Assembly (NCBI RefSeq): GCF_004353905.1
Contig: NZ_SMOD01000009.1
Coordinates: forward strand, 1-64,000
Length of the DNA: 64,000 nt
Source of the DNA: Paraburkholderia guartelaensis
GTDB lineage: Bacteria > Pseudomonadota > Gammaproteobacteria > Burkholderiales > Burkholderiaceae
Direction: 5' to 3'
Below are positions 17,909 through 27,459 of the stretch, in pieces. The position numbers were made by a program, and so were the translations under genes. Every line of letters starts with the position of its first letter. Position 1 is the stretch's first letter. Below the pieces are notes generated by a model. It worked only from the letters and a program-made list of their open reading frames with translations. It had not been told where the DNA came from and made no database searches.

Positions 17909-20566
17909 ATGTCCAAAGCTCTGATCATCGCCGAGAAGCCATCCGTCGCGAACGACATCGCGCGTGCGCTGGGCGGTTTTACCAAGCATGACGAGTACTA
18001 CGAGAGCGACGACTACGTGCTCTCGTCGGCAGTCGGCCATCTGCTGGAAATCGCAGCGCCGGAAGAATACGAGGTCAAGCGCGGCAAGTGGAGCTTCGCT
18101 CACCTGCCCGTGATCCCGCCGCACTTCGACCTGAACCCGATCGCCAAGAGCGAATCGCGGCTCAAGGTGCTCAACAAGCTGATGAAGCGCAAGGACGTCA
18201 CGCAGCTCATCAACGCCTGCGACGCGGGGCGCGAGGGCGAGCTGATCTTCCGCCTCATCGCGCAGCACGCAAAAGCGAAGCAGCCGGTCCAGCGCCTGTG
18301 GCTCCAGTCGATGACGCCGCAGGCGATCCGCGACGGTTTCGCGAATCTGCGTAGCGACGACGACATGCTGCCGCTCGCCGACGCAGCCCGCTGCCGCTCG
18401 GAAGCCGACTGGCTCGTCGGCATCAACGGCACGCGTGCGATGACCGCCTTCAACAGCAAGGGCGGCGGCTTCTTCCTCACGACGGTTGGCCGTGTTCAGA
18501 CGCCAACGTTGTCGATCGTCGTCGAACGCGAAGAGAAAATTCGCCGTTTCATCCCGCGCGATTACTGGGAAGTGCGTGCGGAGTTCGTCTGCGCGGGCGG
18601 CTTCTACGAAGGCCGCTGGTACGACCCGAAATTCAAGAAGGACGAATTCGATCCGGAAAAGCGCGACTCGCGACTCTGGAGCCTGCCGGCTGCCGAGACC
18701 ATCGTCGCAGCCTGCCATGGCCGCGAAGGCACGGTCAGCGAAGAATCGAAGCCGTCCACCCAGCTCTCGCCCGCGCTCTTCGACCTGACGAGCCTGCAGC
18801 GTGAAGCCAACGGCCGCTTCGGCTTTTCGGCCAAGAACACGCTCGGCCTCGCCCAGGCGCTGTACGAAAAGCACAAGGTGCTCACCTACCCGCGTACCGA
18901 TTCGCGCGCGCTGCCCGAGGATTACATGGGCACGGTGAAAGAGACCCTCGAGATGCTCAAGGAGAGCAACAACTACCTGCCGCACGCCAAGCAGGTACTC
19001 GACAAGGGCTGGGTGAAGCCGAACAAGCGCATCTTCGACAACTCGAAGATCAGCGACCACTTCGCCATCATCCCCACGCTGCAGGCGCCGAAGTCGCTCT
19101 CGGAGCCCGAGCAGAAGCTGTACGACCTCGTCGTGAAGCGCTTCCTCGCCGTGTTCTTCCCGGCGGCGGAATATCGCGTCACCACGCGTATCACCGAAGT
19201 CGCCGGGCATCACTTCAAGACCGAAGGCAAGGTGCTGGTCGAGCCGGGCTGGCTGCAGGTCTATGGCCGCGATGCGGGTGGCGACGACGCCAACCTCGTG
19301 CCGGTGAAGAAGGACGAGAAGGTCAAGACCGACAAGATCGCGGCGCACCAGCTCGTGACCAAGCCGCCTGCGCGCTACAACGAAGCGACGCTGCTCTCGG
19401 CGATGGAAGGCGCGGGCAAGCTCGTGGACGACGAAGAGCTGCGCGAGGCCATGGCCGCCAAGGGCCTGGGCACGCCGGCCACGCGCGCGGCGATCATCGA
19501 AGGTCTGCTCGGTGAAAAGTATCTCGTGCGCGAAGGCCGCGAACTGATCCCGACGGCCAAGGCGTTCCAGCTCATGACGCTGTTGCGCGGCCTCGGCGTG
19601 GAAGAACTCACCGCGCCGGAACTCACCGGCGAGTGGGAGTACAAGCTTTCGCAGATGGAGCGCGGCAAGCTCCCGCGTGACGCGTTCATGCAGGAAATCG
19701 CCCGCATGACGCAGACCATCGTGAAGCGCGCCAAGGAATACGACTCGGACACGATCCCCGGCGACTACGCGACGCTGCAAACGCCGTGTCCGAATTGCGG
19801 CGGCCAGGTGAAAGAAAACTATCGCCGCTTCGCCTGCACGAAGTGCGAGTTCTCGATCTCGAAGATTCCGGGCGGTCGCCAGTTCGAAATCCCCGAAGTG
19901 GAAGAACTGCTGCAGAACAAGACGATCGGCCCGCTCTCGGGCTTCCGCAGCAAGATGGGCCGGCCGTTCTCCGCCATCCTCAAGCTCTCGTTCGACGACG
20001 AAATCAAGAACTACAAGCTCGAGTTCGATTTCGGCCAGGACTCCGGCGCCGAAGATGGCGAAGCGCCCGACTTCTCGGAGCAGGAACCGGTGGGCGCTTG
20101 CCCGAAGTGCAAGGGACGCGTGTACGAGCACGGCATGAGCTACGTGTGCGAGCACTCGGTCGCGAATCCGAAGACCTGCGACTTCCGTTCGGGCAAGGTG
20201 ATCCTGCAGCAGGAAATTGCGCGCGACCAGATGGCCAAGCTGCTGGCCGAAGGCCGCACCGACTTGCTGACCAACTTCAAGTCGTCGCGTACGGGCCGCA
20301 ACTTCAAGGCTTTCCTCGTCAAGCAGCCGGACGGCAAGATCGGCTTCGAGTTCGAGAAGAAGGAGCCGAGCGCGAAGACGGCGGCCAAGACGGCCGCGAA
20401 GAAGTCGGCTGCATCGGCCGAGGCGACGAACGATGCCGCGAACGACACGGCGGATTCGGCTGAAGAAGGCAAGGCGAAGCCCGCGCGCAAGACGGCGGCC
20501 GCCAAAGCCGCGCCGGCGCGCAAGACCGCCGCCCGCAAGACGCCGGCGCGCAAGACGGGGTCGTAA
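17909..20566 (+). CDS. topB: DNA topoisomerase III (type IA) with Lys/Ala-rich tail
   Basis: An 885-residue type IA topoisomerase that decatenates and relaxes DNA by single-strand passage. It has an N-terminal TOPRIM domain (IAEKPSVA at 7-14; CDAGREGELIFR at about 107-118) and the active-site Tyr at about 327 in TYPRTDSRALPEDY. Two zinc-binding C-terminal modules follow: CPNCGG...CTKC near 630-650 and CPKCKG...CEH...CDF near 731-757. Residues from about 825 onward are an unusually long Lys/Ala/Pro/Arg tail with repeated AAKTAARK-like units. The tail resembles histone H1-like proteins and should bind DNA non-specifically. It is longer than E. coli TopB (653 residues). Confidence 0.95.
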   Translation: MSKALIIAEKPSVANDIARALGGFTKHDEYYESDDYVLSSAVGHLLEIAAPEEYEVKRGKWSFAHLPVIPPHFDLNPIAKSESRLKVLNKLMKRKDVTQLINACDAGREGELIFRLIAQHAKAKQPVQRLWLQSMTPQAIRDGFANLRSDDDMLPLADAARCRSEADWLVGINGTRAMTAFNSKGGGFFLTTVGRVQTPTLSIVVEREEKIRRFIPRDYWEVRAEFVCAGGFYEGRWYDPKFKKDEFDPEKRDSRLWSLPAAETIVAACHGREGTVSEESKPSTQLSPALFDLTSLQREANGRFGFSAKNTLGLAQALYEKHKVLTYPRTDSRALPEDYMGTVKETLEMLKESNNYLPHAKQVLDKGWVKPNKRIFDNSKISDHFAIIPTLQAPKSLSEPEQKLYDLVVKRFLAVFFPAAEYRVTTRITEVAGHHFKTEGKVLVEPGWLQVYGRDAGGDDANLVPVKKDEKVKTDKIAAHQLVTKPPARYNEATLLSAMEGAGKLVDDEELREAMAAKGLGTPATRAAIIEGLLGEKYLVREGRELIPTAKAFQLMTLLRGLGVEELTAPELTGEWEYKLSQMERGKLPRDAFMQEIARMTQTIVKRAKEYDSDTIPGDYATLQTPCPNCGGQVKENYRRFACTKCEFSISKIPGGRQFEIPEVEELLQNKTIGPLSGFRSKMGRPFSAILKLSFDDEIKNYKLEFDFGQDSGAEDGEAPDFSEQEPVGACPKCKGRVYEHGMSYVCEHSVANPKTCDFRSGKVILQQEIARDQMAKLLAEGRTDLLTNFKSSRTGRNFKAFLVKQPDGKIGFEFEKKEPSAKTAAKTAAKKSAASAEATNDAANDTADSAEEGKAKPARKTAAAKAAPARKTAARKTPARKTGS

Positions 20567-20610
20567 AGCCGTCCTCTCGCGGGCCGTCTCAGTCCCGAAC
20601 GCAGCCAGGC

Positions 20611-20647
20611 AAAAAGGCGCAGCTTCTCACGAAGCTGCGCCTTTTTT
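20611..20647. terminator. Intrinsic terminator between topB and the LysR gene
   Basis: AAAAAGGCGCAGCTTC / GAAGCTGCGCCTTTTTT with loop TCAC, between convergent genes. T runs occur in both directions. Confidence 0.92.
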
Positions 20648-20674
20648 ATCGACCGTTAAACAGCGATGCCGGAC

Positions 20675-21784
20675 TTATAGCGGCGAAATCGCCGAAGTAC
20701 GGGTGCGCGCCGCCGAAGCGCGCGCGGCCTTCGGCGCGCGCTCGCCGTCCATACCGTTGTGCTCGCCGTCGTGCACGCTACCAACCGGCGCGGGCTGCAC
20801 GCCATCGTAGTCGTCGCTCGCAACGCCATTGCGAGCCGCGACTGCCGGACGCGCGAGGCCGTCCTTGACCCACTGCTCGCCGAGCTGGCTGTTCGGCGTC
20901 TGGCTGAAGTGCTCGACGAGGTGGTCGATGAACGTGCGCACCTTGGCCGGCAAGTGACGGCGGCTCGGATACGCAACGTTGATCTCCACCTGCGGCAGAC
21001 GATAATCGCCAAGCAGCCGCACGAGGCGCCCGCGCGTCATGTCGCGGCCGATCAGGTAGCTCGGCAGAATCGCGATGCCCATGCCGAGCAGCGCGAACTG
21101 GCGCAGCATCTCGGTGTTGTTCGCCACGATCACGTTGGTCGGGCGCACGCGGACTTCGCCGTCCGGCCCCGTGAAAACGCGCTCGTCGCCCCAGTACTCG
21201 GAGGGCAGCGAGAGGCTCGGGTGCTCCATGAGATGCTCGGGGCGCGTGGGCGTGCCGTGCTTTTCGAGGTACGCGGGCGTGGCGCACACGGTCATGCAAC
21301 CCGTGGTGAGGCGGCGCGTGACGATGCTGGCGCTGCGCATCTGGCGCGCGGTCACGACGCCCAGATCGAAGCCCTCTTCGACGAGATCGACCTGACGGTC
21401 CACCAGCGTGACGTCGGGAATGACCTGCGGATAGCGCTGCGTGTACGTCTGCAGCACCGGCGCGAGATTGTGGAGCCCGAAGACGACCGGCGCGACGATG
21501 CGCAGCGTGCCGACGGGTTCGTGATTGCGCGCGACAACCATCTGTTCGACATCCTCGAGCTCATCGAGAATCTGGCGGGCGCGCTCGAGATAAACCTGAC
21601 CCGATTCGGTCAGGGAGAGACTGCGGGTCGTGCGATTGAGCAGACGCGTGCCGAGTCGACCTTCGAGGTCGGCAACATGCCGCGTCGCAACCGCGTTGGA
21701 GATATCCATCGCAGAAGCGGCCCGGGCGAAACTGCCGAGGTCGGCCACTTTGACGAATACTCGCATCGACTGCAAATGATCCAT
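20675..21784 (-). CDS. LysR-family transcriptional regulator with C-terminal extension
   Basis: A 369-residue LysR-type regulator. The winged helix-turn-helix is at 1-60 (FVKVADLGSFARAASAMDISNAVATRHVADLEGRLG region) and the effector-binding domain runs from about 90 to 300. LysR proteins are usually about 300 residues; this one has about 65 extra polar, low-complexity residues at the C-terminus. The target gene is not evident. It does not sit divergent to an enzyme gene: pckG lies upstream in the same direction behind its own terminator. A TTGTT-N11-AACAA-type inverted repeat (21941-21963) upstream could be an autoregulatory site. Confidence 0.9.
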   Translation of the reverse strand: MDHLQSMRVFVKVADLGSFARAASAMDISNAVATRHVADLEGRLGTRLLNRTTRSLSLTESGQVYLERARQILDELEDVEQMVVARNHEPVGTLRIVAPVVFGLHNLAPVLQTYTQRYPQVIPDVTLVDRQVDLVEEGFDLGVVTARQMRSASIVTRRLTTGCMTVCATPAYLEKHGTPTRPEHLMEHPSLSLPSEYWGDERVFTGPDGEVRVRPTNVIVANNTEMLRQFALLGMGIAILPSYLIGRDMTRGRLVRLLGDYRLPQVEINVAYPSRRHLPAKVRTFIDHLVEHFSQTPNSQLGEQWVKDGLARPAVAARNGVASDDYDGVQPAPVGSVHDGEHNGMDGERAPKAARASAARTRTSAISPL

Positions 21785-21940
21785 GAGACAACTCCTGCCT
21801 GTTACTGCCCCGCTGTTAATCAGCGGAGGAAACCGCGAATTCTCCTACGACAGCAGAAATCCTGCAGAAGTTGCCTCCGAAGCCCTTATTTTCTTAACGA
21901 ATTCTTCGACTGCACCCCAAAATGCATCAACAGAGGTCGG

Positions 21941-21963
21941 ATTGTTACCTCGAACGAAACAAT
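21941..21963. promoter_or_regulatory. Inverted repeat upstream of the LysR gene, possible operator
   Basis: ATTGTT and AACAAT are separated by 11 nt, in the AT-richer 314-bp gap between the LysR start (21784) and pckG end (22099). LysR-type sites are interrupted palindromes of about this size. The rest of that gap holds the pckG terminator and no reading frame I can support. Confidence 0.35.
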
Positions 21964-22046
21964 TTTGCGCGTTGCAGCGAAATAACCGCTCAAACGCCGA
22001 ACAGACGGGCCTCTGCACCGCACCAATGCATTCGACCCCGGAAATA

Positions 22047-22073
22047 AAAATGGCCGCCCGAAGGCGGCCATCA
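22047..22073 (-). terminator. Intrinsic terminator of pckG
   Basis: ATGGCCGCC / GGCGGCCAT with CGAA loop, followed on the minus strand by a T-rich run (AAATAAAA on plus), 26 nt after the pckG stop codon. Confidence 0.9.
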
Positions 22074-22098
22074 GATAGTGAGCGCTCACATTACATGA

Positions 22099-23949
22099 TT
22101 ACAGACGCGTTTCCAGCGTCTTGCGAGCGTCCTTCAACACTTGCGGCAAGCCATGAGCGAGCTTGTCGAACAGCTCGGCGTGCAGCGCGAGTTCGGCGCG
22201 CCAGGCGTCGGCATCCACCGAAATCACCTGCTCGAACTGCGCCTCGCTAAAGTTCAGGCCGCTCCAGTCGAGATCGCCGTAGCGCGGCGACACACCGAAT
22301 GCGTGCTCGTCGCCTGTGGCCTTGCCCTCGACGCGGCGCACCATCCACTCGAGCACGCGCATGTTCTCGCCAAAGCCCGGCCACACGAACTTGCCATCCG
22401 GCCCTTTGCGGAACCAGTTCACGCAGAAGATGCGCGGCACCGTCGCGCCAGCCTTGGCGAGCCGTTCGCCCACGTCGAGCCAATGGCCGAAGTAGTCGGC
22501 CATGTTGTAGCCGCAGAACGGCAGCATTGCGAACGGATCGCGGCGCACCACGCCCTGCTGCCCCGCGGCCGCGGCCGTGGTCTCCGAGCCCATGGTCGCG
22601 GCCATGTAGACGCCCTCGGTCCAGTCGCGCGCCTCGGTCACGAGCGGCACCGTGGTCGAACGGCGGCCGCCGAAGATAAACGCATCGATGGCCACGCCCT
22701 TGGGGTTCTCCCACTCGGGATCGATCGACGGGCACTGCGACGCGGGCGCGGTGAAGCGCGCGTTCGGATGCGCGGCCTTGCGGCCGGTTTCCTTGCCGAT
22801 GGCGGGCGTCCAGTCGTTGCCGAGCCAGTCGATCGCGTGCGCGGGCGGTTCGTCGGTCATGCCTTCCCACCAGACGTCGCCGTCGTCGGTGAGCGCGACG
22901 TTCGTGAAGATCACGTTCTCCTTGAGCGTCGCCATGGCGTTGAAATTGGTCTTCTCACCGGTGCCCGGCGCCACGCCGAAGTAGCCGGCCTCGGGGTTGA
23001 TGGCGTAGAGACGGCCATCGGCGCCGGGCTTGATCCACGCAATATCGTCGCCGATCGTGGTGATTTCCCAGCCGTTCATGGCAGGCGGCGGAATCAGCAT
23101 GGCGAAGTTGGTCTTGCCGCACGCCGACGGGAACGCCGCCGCGACGTGGTACTTGCGGCCTTCCGGCGAACGCACGCCGAGAATCAGCATGTGCTCGGCG
23201 AGCCAGCCTTCGTCGCGGCCCATGGTTGAAGCGATGCGCAGCGCAAAACACTTCTTGCCGAGCAGCGCATTGCCGCCGTAGCCCGAGCCGTAGCTCCAGA
23301 TCTCACGCGTTTCCGGGAAGTGGACGATGTACTTCGTCTTGTTGCACGGCCACGGCACGTCCTTCTCGTCTGCTGCGAGCGGCGCGCCCACGCTGTGCAC
23401 GCACGGCACGAATGCGCCGTCTTCGCCGAGCACGTCGTACACGGCGCGGCCCATGCGCGTCATGATGCGCATGTTCACGGCCACGTAGGGGCTATCGGAA
23501 AGCTCCACGCCGATATGCGCGATGGGCGAGCCGAGCGGGCCCATCGAGAACGGCACGACATACATCGTGCGGCCACGCATCGAGCCCGCGAACAGGCCGT
23601 CGAGGGTCGCGCGCATTTCGGCAGGCGCGACCCAATTGTTGGTGGGGCCGACATCTTCCTTGGTGGGAGAGCAGATGAAGGTGCGATCTTCCACGCGCGC
23701 GACGTCCGAGGGGTCGGAGCACGCGAGATACGAATTCGGACGCTTCTGCGGATTGAGACGGCGCATCGTGCCGGCCTCGACCATCTGCGCACACAGGCGG
23801 TCGTATTCTTCCTGGGAGCCGTCGCACCAGACGATGCGATCCGGCTGCGTATGCGCTGCGATCTTCTGCACCCAATCGATCAATTTCCGGTGCCGGACCC
23901 AGGCGGGCACCTGTGCGGCGGCCTGGGCTTGGTAGTCGGGATGGTTCAT
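22099..23949 (-). CDS. pckG: Phosphoenolpyruvate carboxykinase (GTP)
   Basis: A 616-residue GTP-type PEPCK that converts oxaloacetate plus GTP to phosphoenolpyruvate for gluconeogenesis. The kinase P-loop [13 protein letters not shown] with the hyper-reactive Cys is near residue 280. The metal/substrate motifs and guanine-binding [12 protein letters not shown] and [18 protein letters not shown] segments are present. Length is that of GTP-dependent enzymes (about 600), not the ATP type (about 540). The ATG at 23949 follows GGAGACAGCTCG. It is a single-gene unit with its own terminator. Confidence 0.97.
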   Translation of the reverse strand: MNHPDYQAQAAAQVPAWVRHRKLIDWVQKIAAHTQPDRIVWCDGSQEEYDRLCAQMVEAGTMRRLNPQKRPNSYLACSDPSDVARVEDRTFICSPTKEDVGPTNNWVAPAEMRATLDGLFAGSMRGRTMYVVPFSMGPLGSPIAHIGVELSDSPYVAVNMRIMTRMGRAVYDVLGEDGAFVPCVHSVGAPLAADEKDVPWPCNKTKYIVHFPETREIWSYGSGYGGNALLGKKCFALRIASTMGRDEGWLAEHMLILGVRSPEGRKYHVAAAFPSACGKTNFAMLIPPPAMNGWEITTIGDDIAWIKPGADGRLYAINPEAGYFGVAPGTGEKTNFNAMATLKENVIFTNVALTDDGDVWWEGMTDEPPAHAIDWLGNDWTPAIGKETGRKAAHPNARFTAPASQCPSIDPEWENPKGVAIDAFIFGGRRSTTVPLVTEARDWTEGVYMAATMGSETTAAAAGQQGVVRRDPFAMLPFCGYNMADYFGHWLDVGERLAKAGATVPRIFCVNWFRKGPDGKFVWPGFGENMRVLEWMVRRVEGKATGDEHAFGVSPRYGDLDWSGLNFSEAQFEQVISVDADAWRAELALHAELFDKLAHGLPQVLKDARKTLETRL

Positions 23950-24375
23950 CGAGCTGTCTCCATTTTTAGGGCTGTAAAAAAGGAATCGGCCCTTTTCAAC
24001 GCTGCACGCGAGAGGCGCAACTCATGCGAACCGGATGTCGATGGCAGATCAACATGCGAATCGGTCCGCGCAGTTGGGCAGGTCGTCAAGGTCCTTTAGC
24101 CTGGGGTTCGAAACCGTCTGTAAAGCGGCTTGCATCGGAGCCCGACAAGCTGTTAAAAGTTGCAAATTCGCGGCTGCATGCCGCGTCAAAAACCTGCGTG
24201 CGTAGCCTCGGGCTTGCGCAATTGCAATGCCTGCTGCAGCACGCGGCGAGCGACGTGAAGGCTCCCTATATTCATACCAGCCTTCCCGGCGCTGCATAGT
24301 GGGATAACCACCAGATGAACACCGAAGTCGCGCTACGAAAGGCGCGATGCAAAACACGCAAAACAACCCGCCGCC
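23950..24375. other. Non-coding gap between pckG and the hydroxyacid dehydrogenase (divergent promoters)
   Basis: 426 bp, divergent promoter region for pckG (minus) and the dehydrogenase (plus). Overlapping short palindromes TTGCGCAA (24214-24221) and ATTGCAAT (24221-24228) are the only obvious symmetric sites. Frames across the gap lack ribosome sites and known similarity. Confidence 0.5.
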
Positions 24376-25389
24376 ATGAAAATTGCCATCCTTGACGACT
24401 ACCAGGACGCCGTCCGCAAGCTCGACTGCTTTCAACTGCTCGCCGACCACGAGGTCAAGGTTTTCAACAACACGGTGCGCGGCCTCGGCCAGCTCGCCAG
24501 CCGCCTCGCCGAAGTCGACGCGCTCGTCCTGATTCGCGAACGCACTCGCATCACCTCGCAACTGCTCGACAAGCTTCCGCATCTGCGCATGATCAGCCAG
24601 ACGGGCAGGGCCGGTCCGCACATCGACATCGAGTCCTGCACCGAGCGCGGCATCGCCGTGCTCGAAGGCACCGGTTCGCCCGTCGCGCCCGCCGAACTCA
24701 CGTGGGCGCTCATCATGGCAGCGCAGCGCCGCATTCCGCAGTACGTCGCCAACCTCAAGCAGGGCGCGTGGCAGCAGTCGGGCCTCAAGACCTCGGCGAT
24801 GCCGCCCAACTTTGGCTTGGGCCAGGTGATGCGCGGGCAAACGCTCGGCATCTGGGGCTACGGCAAGATCGGCCGGCTCGTGGCCGGCTACGGCAAGGCC
24901 TTCGGCATGCGCGTGCTGGTGTGGGGCCGCGAGCATTCGCTCGAAGCGGCGCGCGCCGACGGCTACGAAGCCGCCGCAAGCCGCGAGGCGCTGTTCGAGG
25001 AGAGCGACGTCTTGTCGCTACATCTACGCCTGCACGATGACACTCGCGGGATCGTGAAGCAGGAAGATCTGCTGCGCATGAAGCCCACGTCGCTGCTCGT
25101 CAACACGAGCCGCGCAGAGCTGATGGAAGAAAACGCGCTGCTCGGCGCGCTTGCGCACAACCGGCCGGGCATGGTCGCGATCGACGTGTACGAGAGCGAG
25201 CCGATCCTGCAGGGCTACAGCCTGCTGCGCATGGAAAACGTGATCTGCACGCCGCACATCGGCTATGTGGAGCGCGAGAGCTACGAGCTGTACTTCGGCG
25301 GAGCGTTCCGCAACATCCTCGCGTTCGACGCGGGCGATCACGCGAGCGTCGCGAACCCCGAAGCGCTGCAGGGCGGCCGTCGCAAGTAA
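24376..25389 (+). CDS. D-2-hydroxyacid dehydrogenase family protein
   Basis: A 337-residue NAD(P)-dependent dehydrogenase of the D-isomer-specific 2-hydroxyacid family (phosphoglycerate dehydrogenase-like). The Rossmann motif GIWGYGKIG lies near 158-166. The catalytic Arg is in NTSRAEL (about 245), the Glu in DVYESEP (about 273) and the His in CTPHIGYVE (about 294). There is no ACT domain, unlike SerA. Several subfamily-type features (TGRAGPHIDIESCTERGI, QRRIPQYV) are visible, but the physiological substrate is unknown. It is a stand-alone gene. Confidence 0.88.
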   Translation: MKIAILDDYQDAVRKLDCFQLLADHEVKVFNNTVRGLGQLASRLAEVDALVLIRERTRITSQLLDKLPHLRMISQTGRAGPHIDIESCTERGIAVLEGTGSPVAPAELTWALIMAAQRRIPQYVANLKQGAWQQSGLKTSAMPPNFGLGQVMRGQTLGIWGYGKIGRLVAGYGKAFGMRVLVWGREHSLEAARADGYEAAASREALFEESDVLSLHLRLHDDTRGIVKQEDLLRMKPTSLLVNTSRAELMEENALLGALAHNRPGMVAIDVYESEPILQGYSLLRMENVICTPHIGYVERESYELYFGGAFRNILAFDAGDHASVANPEALQGGRRK

Positions 25390-25463
25390 GCGCGGCTGCG
25401 CGGGGCGGCACGCGCCGCCCTTCGTACAACTTTGCGTCTGATTTTCGATGCGGCCGCGTGCGC

Positions 25464-26342
25464 TCAGGCGTTCGCGGCCGCTTCCATGACCTCGGGCAAA
25501 CGCGCGAGGAAACGCTCGCCGTCCACGCGGCCGAGGTTGTAGGCGTGCTGCATCTGCTGCGGGCTCGTGTAGTCCCAGCTCGAGATCGGCACCCTCGCCG
25601 ACGGCTGCACGTAAAGGCGCTGCTGCACACCCTGCGCCGCCTGATGCCGCACGACGAACATCTGCGGACGCGGGTAGAGCCGCGTCACCATCACCAGCAC
25701 ACGGCCGGGCGTGTCGTCGAGCGCGCCGACCGGCACGTTGTCGACCATGCCGCCATCGAGCACCGGGCGGCCGTCGCGCCGCAGCACCGGCGTGAACGGC
25801 GGCGTGCATGACGACTGCAGGATGAGATCGGCCAGATCCTCTACGCTCGCGCAATCCTGCGCCGTCACGAACTCCGGATGGAACCCGAGCTTGCGCCCGA
25901 GCGTGGGATGGAGCGTCTTGCGGATGTGTTTTTCGATGTTGTACGCGATGAGACCCGCCGCCACGGCGCTGCGCGCGCCGAGCCAGCGCGGCACATGCGA
26001 CACGCCGATGCGGATCTCAGGCGCGTCCTGGAGCTGCGTGAACGGCTCGCCGTAAATGTCGAGCAGCGCCTGGCGATAGATGCGGTAATGCGGAAACACC
26101 GACTCGCCGCGCAGCAGATTGCCCCAGTAGGCGTTGCGCTTGTTGTGGCGCAGCGCTTCCTCGTAATAACGCATGACCCAGTCGGCGTCGCGCGTGTAGA
26201 GCATGCACGCAGTGGCCGCGCCCGCCGAGATGCCCGTAATGACGCGCGGGCGAATGCGCAGCTCGGGCTGGACGATGTCCCAGAACCCCGCCTGCCACCA
26301 GCAGCGATTGCCGCCGCCGGCGAAAACCACCTGATCGAACAT
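25464..26342 (-). CDS. Patatin-like phospholipase family protein
   Basis: A 292-residue patatin-fold hydrolase. The oxyanion hole AGGGNR is at 8-13, the nucleophile elbow GISAG has Ser39, and the catalytic Asp is in LDGGMVDN near 197. The fold is complete and no signal peptide is seen, so it is probably cytoplasmic and acts on membrane lipids or esters. The CWWQAGFWD stretch after the oxyanion loop is unusually rich in Trp. The thioesterase gene lies 48 bp upstream in the same direction, suggesting a two-gene lipid or acyl-ester unit. Confidence 0.87.
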   Translation of the reverse strand: MFDQVVFAGGGNRCWWQAGFWDIVQPELRIRPRVITGISAGAATACMLYTRDADWVMRYYEEALRHNKRNAYWGNLLRGESVFPHYRIYRQALLDIYGEPFTQLQDAPEIRIGVSHVPRWLGARSAVAAGLIAYNIEKHIRKTLHPTLGRKLGFHPEFVTAQDCASVEDLADLILQSSCTPPFTPVLRRDGRPVLDGGMVDNVPVGALDDTPGRVLVMVTRLYPRPQMFVVRHQAAQGVQQRLYVQPSARVPISSWDYTSPQQMQHAYNLGRVDGERFLARLPEVMEAAANA

Positions 26343-26390
26343 GCCTTCTACGTCCTTCGAAGCGACCGATACCGATCGGAAGCGCCAAGC

Positions 26391-26795
26391 TTAATCGAGC
26401 AGCGCGTAGGTCGAGGTCGCGTGAACCGCCATCCGGCCGTCTTCGTCGTAGAGTTCTATTTCACCGAACACCAGATTGCGGCCCATGCGCAGCACGCGCG
26501 CGGTCACGAGCACGTCGCCCTTGCGCACCGCGCGCATGAAGTTCGTGTTCAGTGCGACGGTCGTCATGGGCTTGAAGCCGCCGAGCGCAGCCGTGATCGC
26601 GACGATCATGGCCGTATCCGCCGCCGCCATGAACACCTGGCCGCAGATCACGCCGCCCGAATGGCGCAGCTCGCCGGAAAACGGCAGGCGCAAGGTGGCG
26701 CTGTCTTCCGAGACCTCGACGGGCTTCATCCCGAGCGCGCGCACCCACGGGGCCAGCACGCGCTCCAGCAGCGCGTCGATTGCGTTGTCGTCCAT
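26391..26795 (-). CDS. PaaI/YigI-type hotdog thioesterase
   Basis: A 134-residue hotdog-fold protein of the PaaI thioesterase family, which hydrolyse acyl-CoA or aryl-CoA esters. It has the family pattern RHSGGVICGQVFMAAADTAMIVA with the catalytic region around the Gly-rich turn, then TTVALNTNFMRAVRKGDV and a C-terminal strand with HATSTYALLD. The start is the ATG at 26793-26795. It precedes the patatin gene on the minus strand. Confidence 0.88.
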   Translation of the reverse strand: MDDNAIDALLERVLAPWVRALGMKPVEVSEDSATLRLPFSGELRHSGGVICGQVFMAAADTAMIVAITAALGGFKPMTTVALNTNFMRAVRKGDVLVTARVLRMGRNLVFGEIELYDEDGRMAVHATSTYALLD

Positions 26796-27013
26796 CGTTT
26801 GCCTTTGTGGATTGCCGTGCGACGATTCCAGCCGATTGCCACCTACCTCGGCGAACCAGCGGTGCACAGCGACTAGCTTGAAACCTGGTTTGACCCAGGA
26901 GTGGCGACATCATACCGGGACAGCACGGCGCCCGTGGTAAAGGCACAAACGCCCGCGCAGACGAGGCTTACGCCGCATCGACAAACTATTTTCAGATAAT
27001 TTGCAGAAGGGGC

Positions 27014-27042
27014 TTGCCAAGCCCAGAAAAGTCCTGCATAAT
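27014..27042 (+). promoter_or_regulatory. Sigma70-type promoter for tRNA-Lys
   Basis: TTGCCA (27014-27019) and CATAAT (27037-27042) are 17 nt apart; the tRNA begins 14 nt further on. Confidence 0.7.
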
Positions 27043-27055
27043 CTTTCTTCTGTTG

Positions 27056-27131
27056 GGGGCGTTAGCTCAGTTGGTAGAGCAGCGGACTCTTAATCCGTAG
27101 GTCGAGTGTTCGAGTCACTCACGCCCCACCA
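27056..27131 (+). tRNA. tRNA-Lys (CTT)
   Basis: A 76-nt cloverleaf with encoded CCA. The acceptor stem GGGGCGT / ACGCCCC is perfect. The anticodon loop CTCTTAA carries CTT. The T loop is GTTCGAGTC. A terminator follows at 27144-27174. Confidence 0.97.
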
Positions 27132-27143
27132 GCGAATTCAGCC

Positions 27144-27174
27144 AAAAAGCCCGATCCTTGCGATCGGGCTTTTT
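27144..27174. terminator. Intrinsic terminator after tRNA-Lys
   Basis: AAAAAGCCCGATC / GATCGGGCTTTTT with a short loop; it serves tRNA-Lys (plus) and the convergent small gene at 27202 (minus). Confidence 0.93.
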
Positions 27175-27201
27175 GCATTTCTCCGCAGCCACTGGCGTGA
27201 G

Positions 27202-27459
27202 TTACTTCACGCGCCTCACGTGACGCGACGCCTGTTTCGGACGCGGCAGCCAGCGGCCGAGCGCCTCGAAGCCGTCGAGCTGGCGCAGCAGCGTGTCGAC
27301 GGTCGAAAGCTGAACGTGGGTGAGATGGTTTTGCTTCAGAAGCGCATGCAGGCGCTTGCGCCAGTACGCGACACCCATCACCGGCATTTCGAAATCGCCA
27401 GCCAGCGACGGCGGCATCACGCGCGCGATGTGCGCGATTTCCTGTTCGACGAATGTCAT
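27202..27459 (-). CDS. Small conserved protein, paralogue of the 44528 gene
   Basis: An 85-residue soluble protein I cannot name. It shares a full-length pattern with the 78-residue product at 44528-44764: M.F...EIAHI.R.M.PSL........V...YW..RL.ALL.....T..Q..TVD.L. The match runs across residues 1-62, and this copy then ends in a basic tail (PRPKQASRHVRRVK). The start ATG at 27459 is preceded by GGGGAT. Its function is unknown. Confidence 0.75.
   Translation of the reverse strand: MTFVEQEIAHIARVMPPSLAGDFEMPVMGVAYWRKRLHALLKQNHLTHVQLSTVDTLLRQLDGFEALGRWLPRPKQASRHVRRVK

Noticed and set aside
17855..20155. 766-residue open frame on the minus strand inside topB
   Set aside because: It is the antisense shadow of a highly conserved gene, as expected in high-GC DNA; no motif or ribosome site supports it.
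24024..24299. Small frame in the pckG-dehydrogenase gap
   Set aside because: No ribosome site or family, and composition unlike neighbouring genes.
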